Below, one piece after another: positions 17,432 through 24,722 of a DNA stretch of 35,240 nt. The position numbers and the translations under genes are program-made. The notes under the pieces were generated by a model. That model was not told the DNA's origin and made no database searches. It saw nothing but the letters and a program-made list of their open reading frames with translations. The stretch's first letter is position 1. The number at the start of each line of letters is the position of its first letter. This DNA comes from CAZSRX01 sp964609675 [NCBI: uncultured Bacteroidota bacterium] (GTDB lineage Bacteria; CLD3; SB21), in assembly GCA_964609675.1 (NCBI GenBank), contig CAZSRX010000038.1, positions 1 through 35,240 on the forward strand, in the 5' to 3' direction.

Positions 17432-18532
17432 TTACCGCAAAGGGAGGGTGATGTAGAAAGCCGCTCCGGATTTATACTGCGGCGGCGGGGAAACCACCCA
17501 TATTTTGCCGTTATGATTTTCAACGACGAGCTTGCAGAAGTTGAGGCCCAGTCCGGTACCCAGTTTGTTTTTATCCTGGGTCTGCGCGGCCTGACCGAAT
17601 TTTTCGAAGATGATTTTCTGAGATTCCACAGGGATATTAATGCCCTGATTGGCCACGCACAGTTCGATACGGCCGTCGTTAAATTGTGCGGCTTCTATGG
17701 CAATGGCCGTATCCGGATCGGCAAATTTAATGGCATTGCTGAGGAGGTTGGTTAGCACGCGTCCCATCAGCACCCGATCGATTTCGCAGAAAATCTCCTT
17801 GTTGGGGGTGTGCACTTCAATCCGGAGGCGATTCTGAAAGGTCAGCGGGCGCACCTTATTGCAGGATTCCTGGACCAGGTCGAGCAGGGAAACATCCTCG
17901 CGGACAAGTTCCATCTTTTTCGATTCCAGTTTACTAATGTCAAGGACGTTATTAATCAGCAGGAGGGCTTCCTCGGCGGAAGAACAGGCGATGCCGAACA
18001 ATTCGCGGACCCGCTCTTCGGAATTGGGAGTCATTTCCCGCAACAGTTCGAGCGACATTTTCACGGAGGATATCGGCGTGCGAAGGTCGTGTACGATCAT
18101 ACGGGTGAGGTCTTCCTTAAGTTGCTCGAGTTTTTTTACCTCGTCGTTGAGCGCCTTAGCTTGCAGAAGGGACTTCATGCGTGCGGCGAGGATAACCTGA
18201 TCGAACGGACGGGTTAAAAAGTCGTCGGCGCCGGCCTCGATGCCCATGACGTTGTCCTCAACCTTATCCAGAGCGGTAATAATTATCACGGGAATCGAGC
18301 GGGTACGATCTTCGGATTTGAGGCGGCGGCAGACCTCGAAGCCGTCCATTTCGGGCATCATTACATCCAGTAAAATCAAATCGGGCATTAAGCTGTAAGT
18401 CTTTTCAAGCGCTTCCCGTCCGTTGACGGCCGTAATCACCTCATGACCCTGCGGCGTGATAAAACTTTCCATTACCATCAGGTTCACTTCGCTGTCGTCA
18501 ACGATTAGAATTTTTTTTCTTGTTTCTTCCAA
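17432..18532 (-). CDS. Receiver-histidine kinase (hybrid, N-terminal REC)
   Basis: The 366-residue cytoplasmic protein starts with a receiver (about 6-122) holding Asp12-Asp13, phosphoacceptor Asp56 and Thr86. The conserved Lys is Arg108 (LTRPF instead of LTKPF). A HisKA dimerisation domain follows with His148 (VHDLRTP), then a HATPase_c domain with N box LLSNAIKFA, an altered G1 box (VANQGINIP rather than D-x-G-x-G) and a good G2 box GTGLGLNFCK. There is no membrane segment or sensor domain, so its input is probably phosphotransfer to the receiver. A 16-nt gap separates it from the upstream amidase-like gene and 12 nt from rnpA. Confidence 0.92.
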   Translation of the reverse strand: MEETRKKILIVDDSEVNLMVMESFITPQGHEVITAVNGREALEKTYSLMPDLILLDVMMPEMDGFEVCRRLKSEDRTRSIPVIIITALDKVEDNVMGIEAGADDFLTRPFDQVILAARMKSLLQAKALNDEVKKLEQLKEDLTRMIVHDLRTPISSVKMSLELLREMTPNSEERVRELFGIACSSAEEALLLINNVLDISKLESKKMELVREDVSLLDLVQESCNKVRPLTFQNRLRIEVHTPNKEIFCEIDRVLMGRVLTNLLSNAIKFADPDTAIAIEAAQFNDGRIELCVANQGINIPVESQKIIFEKFGQAAQTQDKNKLGTGLGLNFCKLVVENHNGKIWVVSPPPQYKSGAAFYITLPLR

Positions 18533-18548
18533 ACAATAATCTCCGGCT

Positions 18549-19124
18549 TTAACCGTTCAAAGGTTTACAGTGGTCGGCGTTCAGATAGCGCAGAATGCCT
18601 TTAGCAACGGCCTGGCCGATGTGGCGGGATATGGCCGTTGAGATCAGTTTATCTTTCATTTTTTCTGACAAACCGACTTCAATGACTGCCGCCAGCCCCG
18701 GGAAAGCAATGATGGCATTTAAAGCCGGATGCCTGAACCGCTGTTCGTTATAGACTCCATGATAATACAGGTCGAGGTGATCGTATGCAGCTTTTAATAA
18801 AGTAATTGCCAGGCCTTTGCAGTATTCGGAGTTAATATGCCTGGTGCTGCGGTAATAGCCGCGAAGACCCTCGCCCCGCGGATCACGGAAAAAATCAATA
18901 TGCAGCGAAATAAGAAGGTCCTCAGAAGCGGCCGTTTCGATATAGGGTCGGATATCCGGGGTGACGATAATTTTCCTTCCGTTATCAAGGATATCCGGAT
19001 GATTGTGAAGCGTTTTCTGGGCCTCTGCTACCGCCGTCGTACTGTCGCCGGAACCGGTTATTTCATGGCCATAAACATCCATGAAAGGCGCAAACCCGGA
19101 ACCGGATTCAATAAATATCGTCAT
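18549..19124 (-). CDS. Divergent N-acetylmuramoyl-L-alanine amidase (Amidase_3)-like protein
   Basis: The 191-residue protein resembles the Amidase_3 fold. ISLHIDFFRDPRGEGLRGYY corresponds to the SIHANA...GIEVYY motif, and AAVIEVGLSEK to the catalytic (V)EVGF segment. The usual first zinc ligand (DPGHGG) is replaced by ESGSGF near the N-terminus, and the second ligand is unclear. No signal peptide is visible. It may therefore be a non-catalytic or differently acting relative. It is the first gene of the minus-strand block that continues through the kinase, rnpA and rsmI. Confidence 0.6.
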   Translation of the reverse strand: MTIFIESGSGFAPFMDVYGHEITGSGDSTTAVAEAQKTLHNHPDILDNGRKIIVTPDIRPYIETAASEDLLISLHIDFFRDPRGEGLRGYYRSTRHINSEYCKGLAITLLKAAYDHLDLYYHGVYNEQRFRHPALNAIIAFPGLAAVIEVGLSEKMKDKLISTAISRHIGQAVAKGILRYLNADHCKPLNG

Positions 19125-19304
19125 AGGGCGTTAATCCTTATCATTACGGCTCATTTTAATCACATAATAACTGAAATTCAAGCAAAAATCCACATTCCGG
19201 AGTAATTCGGCCATTACGACAATTTTTTTTTAATGAGTAACCGGCAACATTTATCATTTTTTTTCGTTTATAACAAGAGGAATAATTATTCTTTAAAACT
19301 GTTT

Positions 19305-19310
19305 TATAAT
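19305..19310 (+). promoter_or_regulatory. Candidate -10 element upstream of rpsU
   Basis: A perfect TATAAT lies 46 nt before the rpsU start in an AT-rich leader. No good -35 box is seen at the matching distance. The remaining sequence between 19125 and 19355 holds no gene. Confidence 0.35.
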
Positions 19311-19355
19311 TAGGTAAAAATAAAATATTTTAAAAAGAAGCGAAGGTGATCAGCT

Positions 19356-19541
19356 ATGTTATCCACAATAGTTAAAAAAAATGAGCCGTTTGAAAAAGCC
19401 GTACGGCGTTTTGAAACGGAATGCCGCAAGGCGCGCATCTTACAGAAATTTGTCGAGAAGTCCAATTTTACAAGTAAGAGCGAACGGAAACATCAGCGAA
19501 GGCGTCGCAAATCTTTTCATAATACTATTAATGAAAATTAA
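19356..19541 (+). CDS. rpsU: Small ribosomal subunit protein bS21
   Basis: The 61-residue, very basic protein matches bS21. VKKNEPFEKAVRRFETECRK corresponds to the conserved NEPFE-A-RRF--C-K N-terminus, and SERKHQRRRRK to the basic C-terminal tail. It is a protein of the 30S subunit near the anti-Shine-Dalgarno end of 16S rRNA. GAAGGTGAT precedes the ATG. It is monocistronic with its own hairpin terminator and is flanked by minus-strand genes. Confidence 0.9.
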   Translation: MLSTIVKKNEPFEKAVRRFETECRKARILQKFVEKSNFTSKSERKHQRRRRKSFHNTINEN

Positions 19542-19568
19542 TTCATTAGAAAATACAATTTTAGAAAG

Positions 19569-19597
19569 AACCCCGTCTATACACGGGGTTTTTTTTA
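19569..19597 (+). terminator. rpsU terminator
   Basis: AACCCCGT and ACGGGGTT form a perfect 8-bp stem with a 6-nt loop, followed by eight T. The end of the T-run coincides with the stop codon of the convergent HAD gene. Confidence 0.92.
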
Positions 19598-20113
19598 TTT
19601 CAGAATGTCGGCAATAATTCGGGGCAGGTCCCGGAAATCGCTGCATTCCGTCGTACCGCTGTCTGGCGGCAATGCATCATAAAACGGATTGTACCAGACG
19701 GCGGCAATTCCGGCATTGCGCGCTCCCAGAATGTCGTTTTGAAGATCATCGCCGATCATCACTATTTGTGAGGCCGATAAACCCAAGTCGTTGATAATAA
19801 ATTCATAAAATTTCGGATCCGGTTTCCGGATACCAATTTTCCGGTAGCAGTAGATGCGGTCAATCCAGGGATCAATTCCGGCTTGTGTCAAGGCCTGCCG
19901 TATGTCTTTCTCATCGGAATCTTCGGCGTTGGTTGCCATGGCGGTCATCCATTGCCTATGAAGAATCGGAAGCGTTTCACCGACAAAAGGCATCAGCTCG
20001 GTTCTGGGCCATTGGTGCATGGGGCCCTGGAATTCCGGAAACACGCGCATCAACGTATTGCCCCAGTCAAACAGCAACGCGCCCCGGATTTTCATGCCGT
20101 CACGTAACAGCAT
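19595..20113 (-). CDS. HAD-superfamily hydrolase (phosphatase)
   Basis: The 172-residue protein has HAD motifs in order: LFDWGNTL (nucleophile Asp; Gly at the Asp+2 position, as in YihX-like members), a Thr/Ser region around MATNAED, RKPDP with the conserved Lys, and MIGDDLQND (metal-binding acids). A short cap is inserted after motif I. It probably dephosphorylates a small metabolite; the substrate is unknown. It is the last gene of a five-gene minus-strand operon, 5 nt after the PAS gene. Met1 or Met7 could start. Confidence 0.85.
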   Translation of the reverse strand: MLLRDGMKIRGALLFDWGNTLMRVFPEFQGPMHQWPRTELMPFVGETLPILHRQWMTAMATNAEDSDEKDIRQALTQAGIDPWIDRIYCYRKIGIRKPDPKFYEFIINDLGLSASQIVMIGDDLQNDILGARNAGIAAVWYNPFYDALPPDSGTTECSDFRDLPRIIADILK

Positions 20114-20118
20114 CCGGT

Positions 20119-20454
20119 TCAGCTCTTGCGGATAAAGTGGGGCATCTCGTGTGGAATCTCGAGTGATAACTCCACTAAGCCCCCGAAGGCACCGTTTTCA
20201 TACCAGGGTGACTGAAAGATGAGTTTTTTGATGCCTTTTTTTTCAATGGTATACGCGTTAACTTTCTGTTCATCCAGCAATTGCTTCAGTTTGGAACGCG
20301 CCGGTTCAGGATGGCAATCGAGCACATTGGAACCGATAAGGTGACGTCCGCCGTCTTCAGCAAATATTTCTGCGGCTTTGTTGTTCATGTCAATGATAAC
20401 GCCCTGCGCATTGCAAACTGTTATGCCCCCTGGAAAATCCTTAGTCCAATTCAT
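20119..20454 (-). CDS. Single PAS-domain protein
   Basis: The 111-residue protein consists of one PAS fold and little else: PGGITVCNAQGVIIDMNNKAAEIF, then GSNVLDCHPEPARSKLKQLL, and IEKKGIKKLIFQSPWYENGAFGGLVELSLEI. AAGGAATCT gives a strong ribosome binding site. A stand-alone PAS without an output domain likely works through a partner, possibly as a ligand or redox sensor. The DCHPEP motif is seen in related PAS proteins. It sits between the CHAD and HAD genes in a tight operon. Confidence 0.85.
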   Translation of the reverse strand: MNWTKDFPGGITVCNAQGVIIDMNNKAAEIFAEDGGRHLIGSNVLDCHPEPARSKLKQLLDEQKVNAYTIEKKGIKKLIFQSPWYENGAFGGLVELSLEIPHEMPHFIRKS

Positions 20455-20475
20455 AGATTCCTTTCTTGAAGATTT

Positions 20476-21459
20476 TCAGTTGTCAATAAAAATCCGTTCC
20501 AGCAGATCCATGCTGTGTGTATGTTTTAGTATAGCCCGCCGCATCAACCCGGTTAGGGTCGCTTTCGGTTCTGAGTTTTTAAAATTTATCCAATATTCCA
20601 TAAATGCATTGTAGGTTTGGTTGCGTTCGACCTGAAAACGGTTTATGAGCATTTGTATTTTTGCGTTTTCGAGGGTCGCGCGCTTCGTAAGATGCCGCAG
20701 GTAATCCATTATCATCGTACGGTCCTGAATGTGGCCCAACATTTCCTGAATGGTTTTAACCTGGTTGAGAAGGTCCCGGAAATCGTTTTCAAAGCAGAAT
20801 TCATAAACTTCAAGAGCGTACCGTAATTGTTTCGCGCGGATGCGCATTTTATGCAGATTAACCCATGGTTCGGGCCTATCGATTTTTCCGGCGGCTTGAA
20901 GAAAGGTTTCCAGTCGGAGAGGCAGCGCGCGATGCATGTGCTCGCAGAGACGGATTTCAGTGAGGTTATCGGCTTTATTTTCGGTCGCCAGCAGGGCGTG
21001 GATTTCTGCTAAAAACCGGTCATAATAACCGGCCTGTTCCCACTTTTGAATATAAGCGTTGAGTTGTTTTTTCGACTGACGGATTTTTTTACGGTTAGTG
21101 ACGGAAAGCGCCTTCAATGATGTCCATTCGTTAAGCGCCGACGTCAGCAGCGCCGAAATCACTTCCATGTCCCGCGTTTTTCCCAAAGCGCGGGTCAGCT
21201 GACGGACCGGTTTATACATTTTTCGGAACTGCTTCCTGGTAAAAACAACGCGGAACTCCGATAGCGCGGCTCTCAGGCGTCGGGAAGCGACGCGCATATC
21301 ATGGACGGCCTCTTCATCGTTGGGTTCGCTGACGGCGCGGTGATATTTCCACATAGCGCCGAAACGGTGGCCAAGTATCCACGAAGCGGCCATTCGCAGG
21401 GGCATATCAGGCCGCAGGTCTGTCCTGTGTGGATATTCCATGATTAGGGTGACGCTCAT
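20476..21459 (-). CDS. CHAD-domain protein (polyphosphate-binding type)
   Basis: The 327-residue protein is an all-helical CHAD domain. The first repeat has EAVHDMRVASRRLRAALSEF and the second has NLHKMRIRAKQLRYALEVYEF. The conserved His and Arg/Lys residues line a basic pore that, in characterised relatives, binds inorganic polyphosphate. No CYTH/triphosphatase domain is attached. The start at 21459 overlaps the stop of the upstream gene (ATGA). Later Met codons (Met7, Met20) are alternative starts. Confidence 0.9.
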   Translation of the reverse strand: MSVTLIMEYPHRTDLRPDMPLRMAASWILGHRFGAMWKYHRAVSEPNDEEAVHDMRVASRRLRAALSEFRVVFTRKQFRKMYKPVRQLTRALGKTRDMEVISALLTSALNEWTSLKALSVTNRKKIRQSKKQLNAYIQKWEQAGYYDRFLAEIHALLATENKADNLTEIRLCEHMHRALPLRLETFLQAAGKIDRPEPWVNLHKMRIRAKQLRYALEVYEFCFENDFRDLLNQVKTIQEMLGHIQDRTMIMDYLRHLTKRATLENAKIQMLINRFQVERNQTYNAFMEYWINFKNSEPKATLTGLMRRAILKHTHSMDLLERIFIDN

Positions 21460-21920
21460 TTCGGCTTACGGGGAATCAGCGGTAATCCGTTGGTGTTTGT
21501 AACAGCCGTCGAATTGACGATAAAGCCGCGGGTGCGTGTGCCGGTGGCCATGTTGAACTGCAGTTCGATTTCCGTTGGTCCGTTCAGTTCCAGGGATTGT
21601 TCATACTGAGAATCTACGGTATAATTATTGGATTTGAGGCTTGCTTCCCATCTTCCCTCATAATTTTTATAGCCGGTAATTCTGATATGATGATAACCGG
21701 CCGGCACCTGAACGGTCAATTTTCCGGGACGGCTGCTTGGTTGCGGCTCGGATTCCGCGGTTTCACGGCCATCAATAAACAGTTTGACTTTGAATGCATA
21801 ATCATATCCCTGATTGATTTCCGAGCAGGCATACCTGATGGTAAGCGGTACGGTCTGCGCATCCACGCAGATTGGCGCATATAGAAATAGATAAAAAACG
21901 AGAAACCAATAACGGGTCAT
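21456..21920 (-). CDS. Small secreted protein of unknown function
   Basis: The 154-residue protein has a clear signal peptide (WFLVFYLFLYAPICVDAQ, cleavage after about residue 21). A beta-rich region follows with AFKVKLFIDGRE and VPAGYHHIRITGYKNYEG, which resembles small sandwich or PEGA-type folds that decorate envelope proteins. The start overlaps the preceding stop by one base (TGATG), and its own stop overlaps the CHAD start by four. I do not recognise a family with certainty. Confidence 0.7.
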   Translation of the reverse strand: MTRYWFLVFYLFLYAPICVDAQTVPLTIRYACSEINQGYDYAFKVKLFIDGRETAESEPQPSSRPGKLTVQVPAGYHHIRITGYKNYEGRWEASLKSNNYTVDSQYEQSLELNGPTEIELQFNMATGTRTRGFIVNSTAVTNTNGLPLIPRKPK

Positions 21921-23536
21921 CAGAGCTTCATTTTTTCTTTAACCACGGCAAGTCGTTTTTCAATGATTGGCTTGACAGCGGCGTATTTGGGCGGGAAGGG
22001 CATTTTGAGCTTTTGCGCGGCCGAATGCATCAAATCTGAAATAATTTCTTTTTGCGGATTCTCGATTGTGTGGAAATTTTGTTCCTCACGCACGTAAGGT
22101 ATTTTCTCTTCTTCCAGTTTCTGGATATGGGCTTCCAGGAGGAAGTCGTATCCTTTCTCAGAGGCCTCAACGGCCAGCAGAGGCTGCGCTTCGGACGGCG
22201 CGGAGTTCAGGGGGTGATGAATGGCGTCTTTGTAACGGTCCAGGATTTCATCAACCGAATTACGGTTCCGGCTGCACTTCTTGAGCAGGATGGTCGTGAA
22301 ACTCCGATCGTAGGCGTCGGTGGCCATTTCATATTCGTTGGTCAGGAATAAGAGCGTGCCGAGATGGCTATAGGTCACGGCCAGTTTTTCAATCTCCACG
22401 TTATAAAAGGTTTCGTCTTCCATTTCGGGTACGGAAATGGAATTAATCAGGGTAAATACTTTCTTAATATTATCTTTTTCTTTCTGAACAAAACTGAAGC
22501 TCGCTTTGCCTTTGGAATACCGTTCGGCCTTAAGCAGGGAGTCACACCATTCGTAGCCGATGGTTATCACGGTCTGGTAATTCATGAAATCGCGCGTCAG
22601 GTCTTCAGCGGTAAGGATGGTTTCCAGATGCGTCAGGCAGTCTTCATATTTCTGGGCCCGGATGAGGAAAAACACCAGTTGGGGCAGCAGGTAAGCAAAA
22701 AGATCGATGTTGACCAGCCGTTCGGCGAGCGACTGGACAATCGTGACCTGCTCCATGGTGTCTTTTTCCTGGATACGGTTGATGAGGCGCTCCGTGGTGA
22801 TGCGCATGGCCTCCTCGATCTGGGAGCGTATAATCTCCTTGATGCGGGAACCTTCGGTGGTCATCTTGAATAATTCGACGGCGCGTTCGCAGTATAAAAT
22901 ACCATGCGCATAGTCTTTATCCTCAAGAGCCTCTACCGACGCCTGGCAAAGATTATATATCAGGATGGTAAGGGATTTATCGGGCCGGACATGATGGTTC
23001 CGAAGTATATTCGACAAAGTGACCGCCTTGGCCTTAAAAGCCGGCGTGCTCAGGTTGTGAATCCGCCGGTAGATGATGGTCATAAGCAAAAGCAGGAGCA
23101 CCCGATGGTCCTGAATAGGGTGAATGACGTATTCCCGGATAAACGAGTCCAGGCGCTGTTCTTCCGGGGGTAAGGCGGGGTGGGAACTGTGATGATGCGC
23201 TTCCTTGTGCAGCAGACGGTCTTTCATTTCAATCAGCTGATGCAGATAATTAACGAGCGCTTCTGCCAGGCTTTTCGATTTCTTGACATCGGGATTGTAA
23301 ATGTCCTCGATCATTTTACGGTTGGTTTCAAACGTGTTCAGAAGTTCCTGCGAAACCGACAGGTCTTTGCTTTCATGCAGAATCGTGGTAATCAGTTCAT
23401 TGATGCTGGATATGGATTCCCACGATGATCGCCCGCTGGCCTGCTCGAGTTCGTCGATGAATTCTATAACCGAACGGAGCTCAAAATTTTTCCTGCGTTC
23501 TTCTTCCCGCCCGAATATGTTGGCTTCTTGCGTCAT
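21920..23536 (-). CDS. Large helical (TPR-like) protein, unknown
   Basis: The 538-residue soluble protein is almost all helix, with degenerate tetratricopeptide-like pairs in the middle and C-terminal half (for example AVTYSHLGTLLFLTNEYEMATDAYDRSF). A His-rich hinge HHHSSHPALPPEE lies near residue 115. No catalytic motif is visible. AGAGGTTATTTT before the ATG is a good ribosome binding site. It is the first gene of the operon with the secreted, CHAD, PAS and HAD proteins, and is probably a scaffold. The 203 bp upstream (23537-23739) hold its promoter but no clear box. Confidence 0.75.
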   Translation of the reverse strand: MTQEANIFGREEERRKNFELRSVIEFIDELEQASGRSSWESISSINELITTILHESKDLSVSQELLNTFETNRKMIEDIYNPDVKKSKSLAEALVNYLHQLIEMKDRLLHKEAHHHSSHPALPPEEQRLDSFIREYVIHPIQDHRVLLLLLMTIIYRRIHNLSTPAFKAKAVTLSNILRNHHVRPDKSLTILIYNLCQASVEALEDKDYAHGILYCERAVELFKMTTEGSRIKEIIRSQIEEAMRITTERLINRIQEKDTMEQVTIVQSLAERLVNIDLFAYLLPQLVFFLIRAQKYEDCLTHLETILTAEDLTRDFMNYQTVITIGYEWCDSLLKAERYSKGKASFSFVQKEKDNIKKVFTLINSISVPEMEDETFYNVEIEKLAVTYSHLGTLLFLTNEYEMATDAYDRSFTTILLKKCSRNRNSVDEILDRYKDAIHHPLNSAPSEAQPLLAVEASEKGYDFLLEAHIQKLEEEKIPYVREEQNFHTIENPQKEIISDLMHSAAQKLKMPFPPKYAAVKPIIEKRLAVVKEKMKL

Positions 23537-23739
23537 AAAATAACCTCTTACATAATTTTTTGCGCGTTAGTTTGCTGTGCGATAAGATGCCATAAATCGT
23601 CCCGCAAGTAACGGCATACATAAAGATTTGGTAAAATGCTATCCGGTTTCTAGGACAAGTTTGTAATAATAGTATAGTTTAGTTATAAATTACCGGTAAT
23701 TCAAGCAATTTTTTTTGAAGCTTAAATCTCGCGGATCAT

Positions 23740-24522
23740 TCAGGGGAGTTTAAATAACTTATAGGCCAGAGCAAGAATCCATTTCCGGGGCAGCAAACGT
23801 TGGGCCTGCACCATCAGTTTGTTGGTAAAACCTTCTACGGCGTTAAGCGAATTATGACGAAGCGCTTTGACAATTACCTGTACAACCTGATCCGTGGTAG
23901 CGGTACGTGATTTAATCCTGATCTTATGGCTGCCCGATACCAGTTGAAAATTTGTTGCGGTTCGTCCCGGACAGATATTGATTACACGAACGCCTCTTGG
24001 TTGTAACTCAGCATGTAAAGCATTCGTAAAGCTGGTTACGAAGGCTTTGGTGGCGGCGTACGTAGCCATGAACGGAACCGGCTGGAATCCGGCTGTAGAT
24101 GATATATTGATAATGGCGCCCTTCCCTGACGATACCATATCCGGTAGAAACAGATGAGTCAGTTGCACTAACGACTTGATGTTTAGATCAATCATCGCGC
24201 TTTCATTTTCCAGAGGCTGTTCATGGAAATATCCATAACTGCCGAATCCGGCATTGTTGACCAGTAAATCCACGGAGAGTTTTTTTTGCTTTAACGATTC
24301 AAATACTTTAAACGCCGCACCGGTTTCAGTAAGGTCGGCAGGCAGAACAATCACTTCCGGCGACTGCGTTCGGAGTTGTTCCGCCTGGGTTTCCAGAGCT
24401 TTCTCATTCCGTGCAATCAAAATCAGTGATAGCCGCTCCCGGGCAAGCGCTCTGGCCAGTGCCGCGCCGATACCGCTTGAAGCGCCGGTAATCAGGGCCA
24501 AATGATATGGGATTTTTTTCAT
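23740..24522 (-). CDS. Short-chain dehydrogenase/reductase
   Basis: The 260-residue NAD(P)-dependent oxidoreductase has TGASSGIG for cofactor binding, NNAGFGSYG, the catalytic Ser in NISSTAG and YAATK (Tyr and Lys), and PGRTATNF. It belongs to the classical DltE/YdfG-like group. The start is set at Met 24522 (MKKIPYHLALITG) because the longer frame to 24585 adds 21 residues not usual in the family. The substrate is unknown. It is divergent from the large kinase gene across a 200-bp gap. Confidence 0.92.
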   Translation of the reverse strand: MKKIPYHLALITGASSGIGAALARALARERLSLILIARNEKALETQAEQLRTQSPEVIVLPADLTETGAAFKVFESLKQKKLSVDLLVNNAGFGSYGYFHEQPLENESAMIDLNIKSLVQLTHLFLPDMVSSGKGAIINISSTAGFQPVPFMATYAATKAFVTSFTNALHAELQPRGVRVINICPGRTATNFQLVSGSHKIRIKSRTATTDQVVQVIVKALRHNSLNAVEGFTNKLMVQAQRLLPRKWILALAYKLFKLP

Positions 24523-24626
24523 GGGGTTGCTCAATATTCTCTTTTTATATAAAAAATTACTAATTAATGTAAAAAAAATCCACATTTAAAAAAAAAATAG
24601 GCCTCCAAATTTATATTTACCTTCGC

Positions 24627-24655
24627 TTGACTATGTAACGAAATTTCTGTAAACT
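24627..24655 (+). promoter_or_regulatory. Candidate sigma-70 promoter of the kinase-barrel operon
   Basis: TTGACT and TAAACT are separated by exactly 17 bp, matching 5/6 and 4/6 of the consensus boxes, 68 nt upstream of the kinase ATG. No convincing sigma-54 (GG-N10-GC) element is seen in this gap. Confidence 0.5.
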
Positions 24656-24722
24656 TGTAAAGTTTTCCGCGCATTCAGCGCAAAAATAAATCACTCTGGT
24701 ATGCAATAAATCCGGTCCCGAT

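Noticed and set aside
24586-24722. Sigma-54 promoter before the kinase gene (autoregulation)
   Set aside because: No GG-N10-GC pair at correct spacing was found; a sigma-70-like pair fits better.
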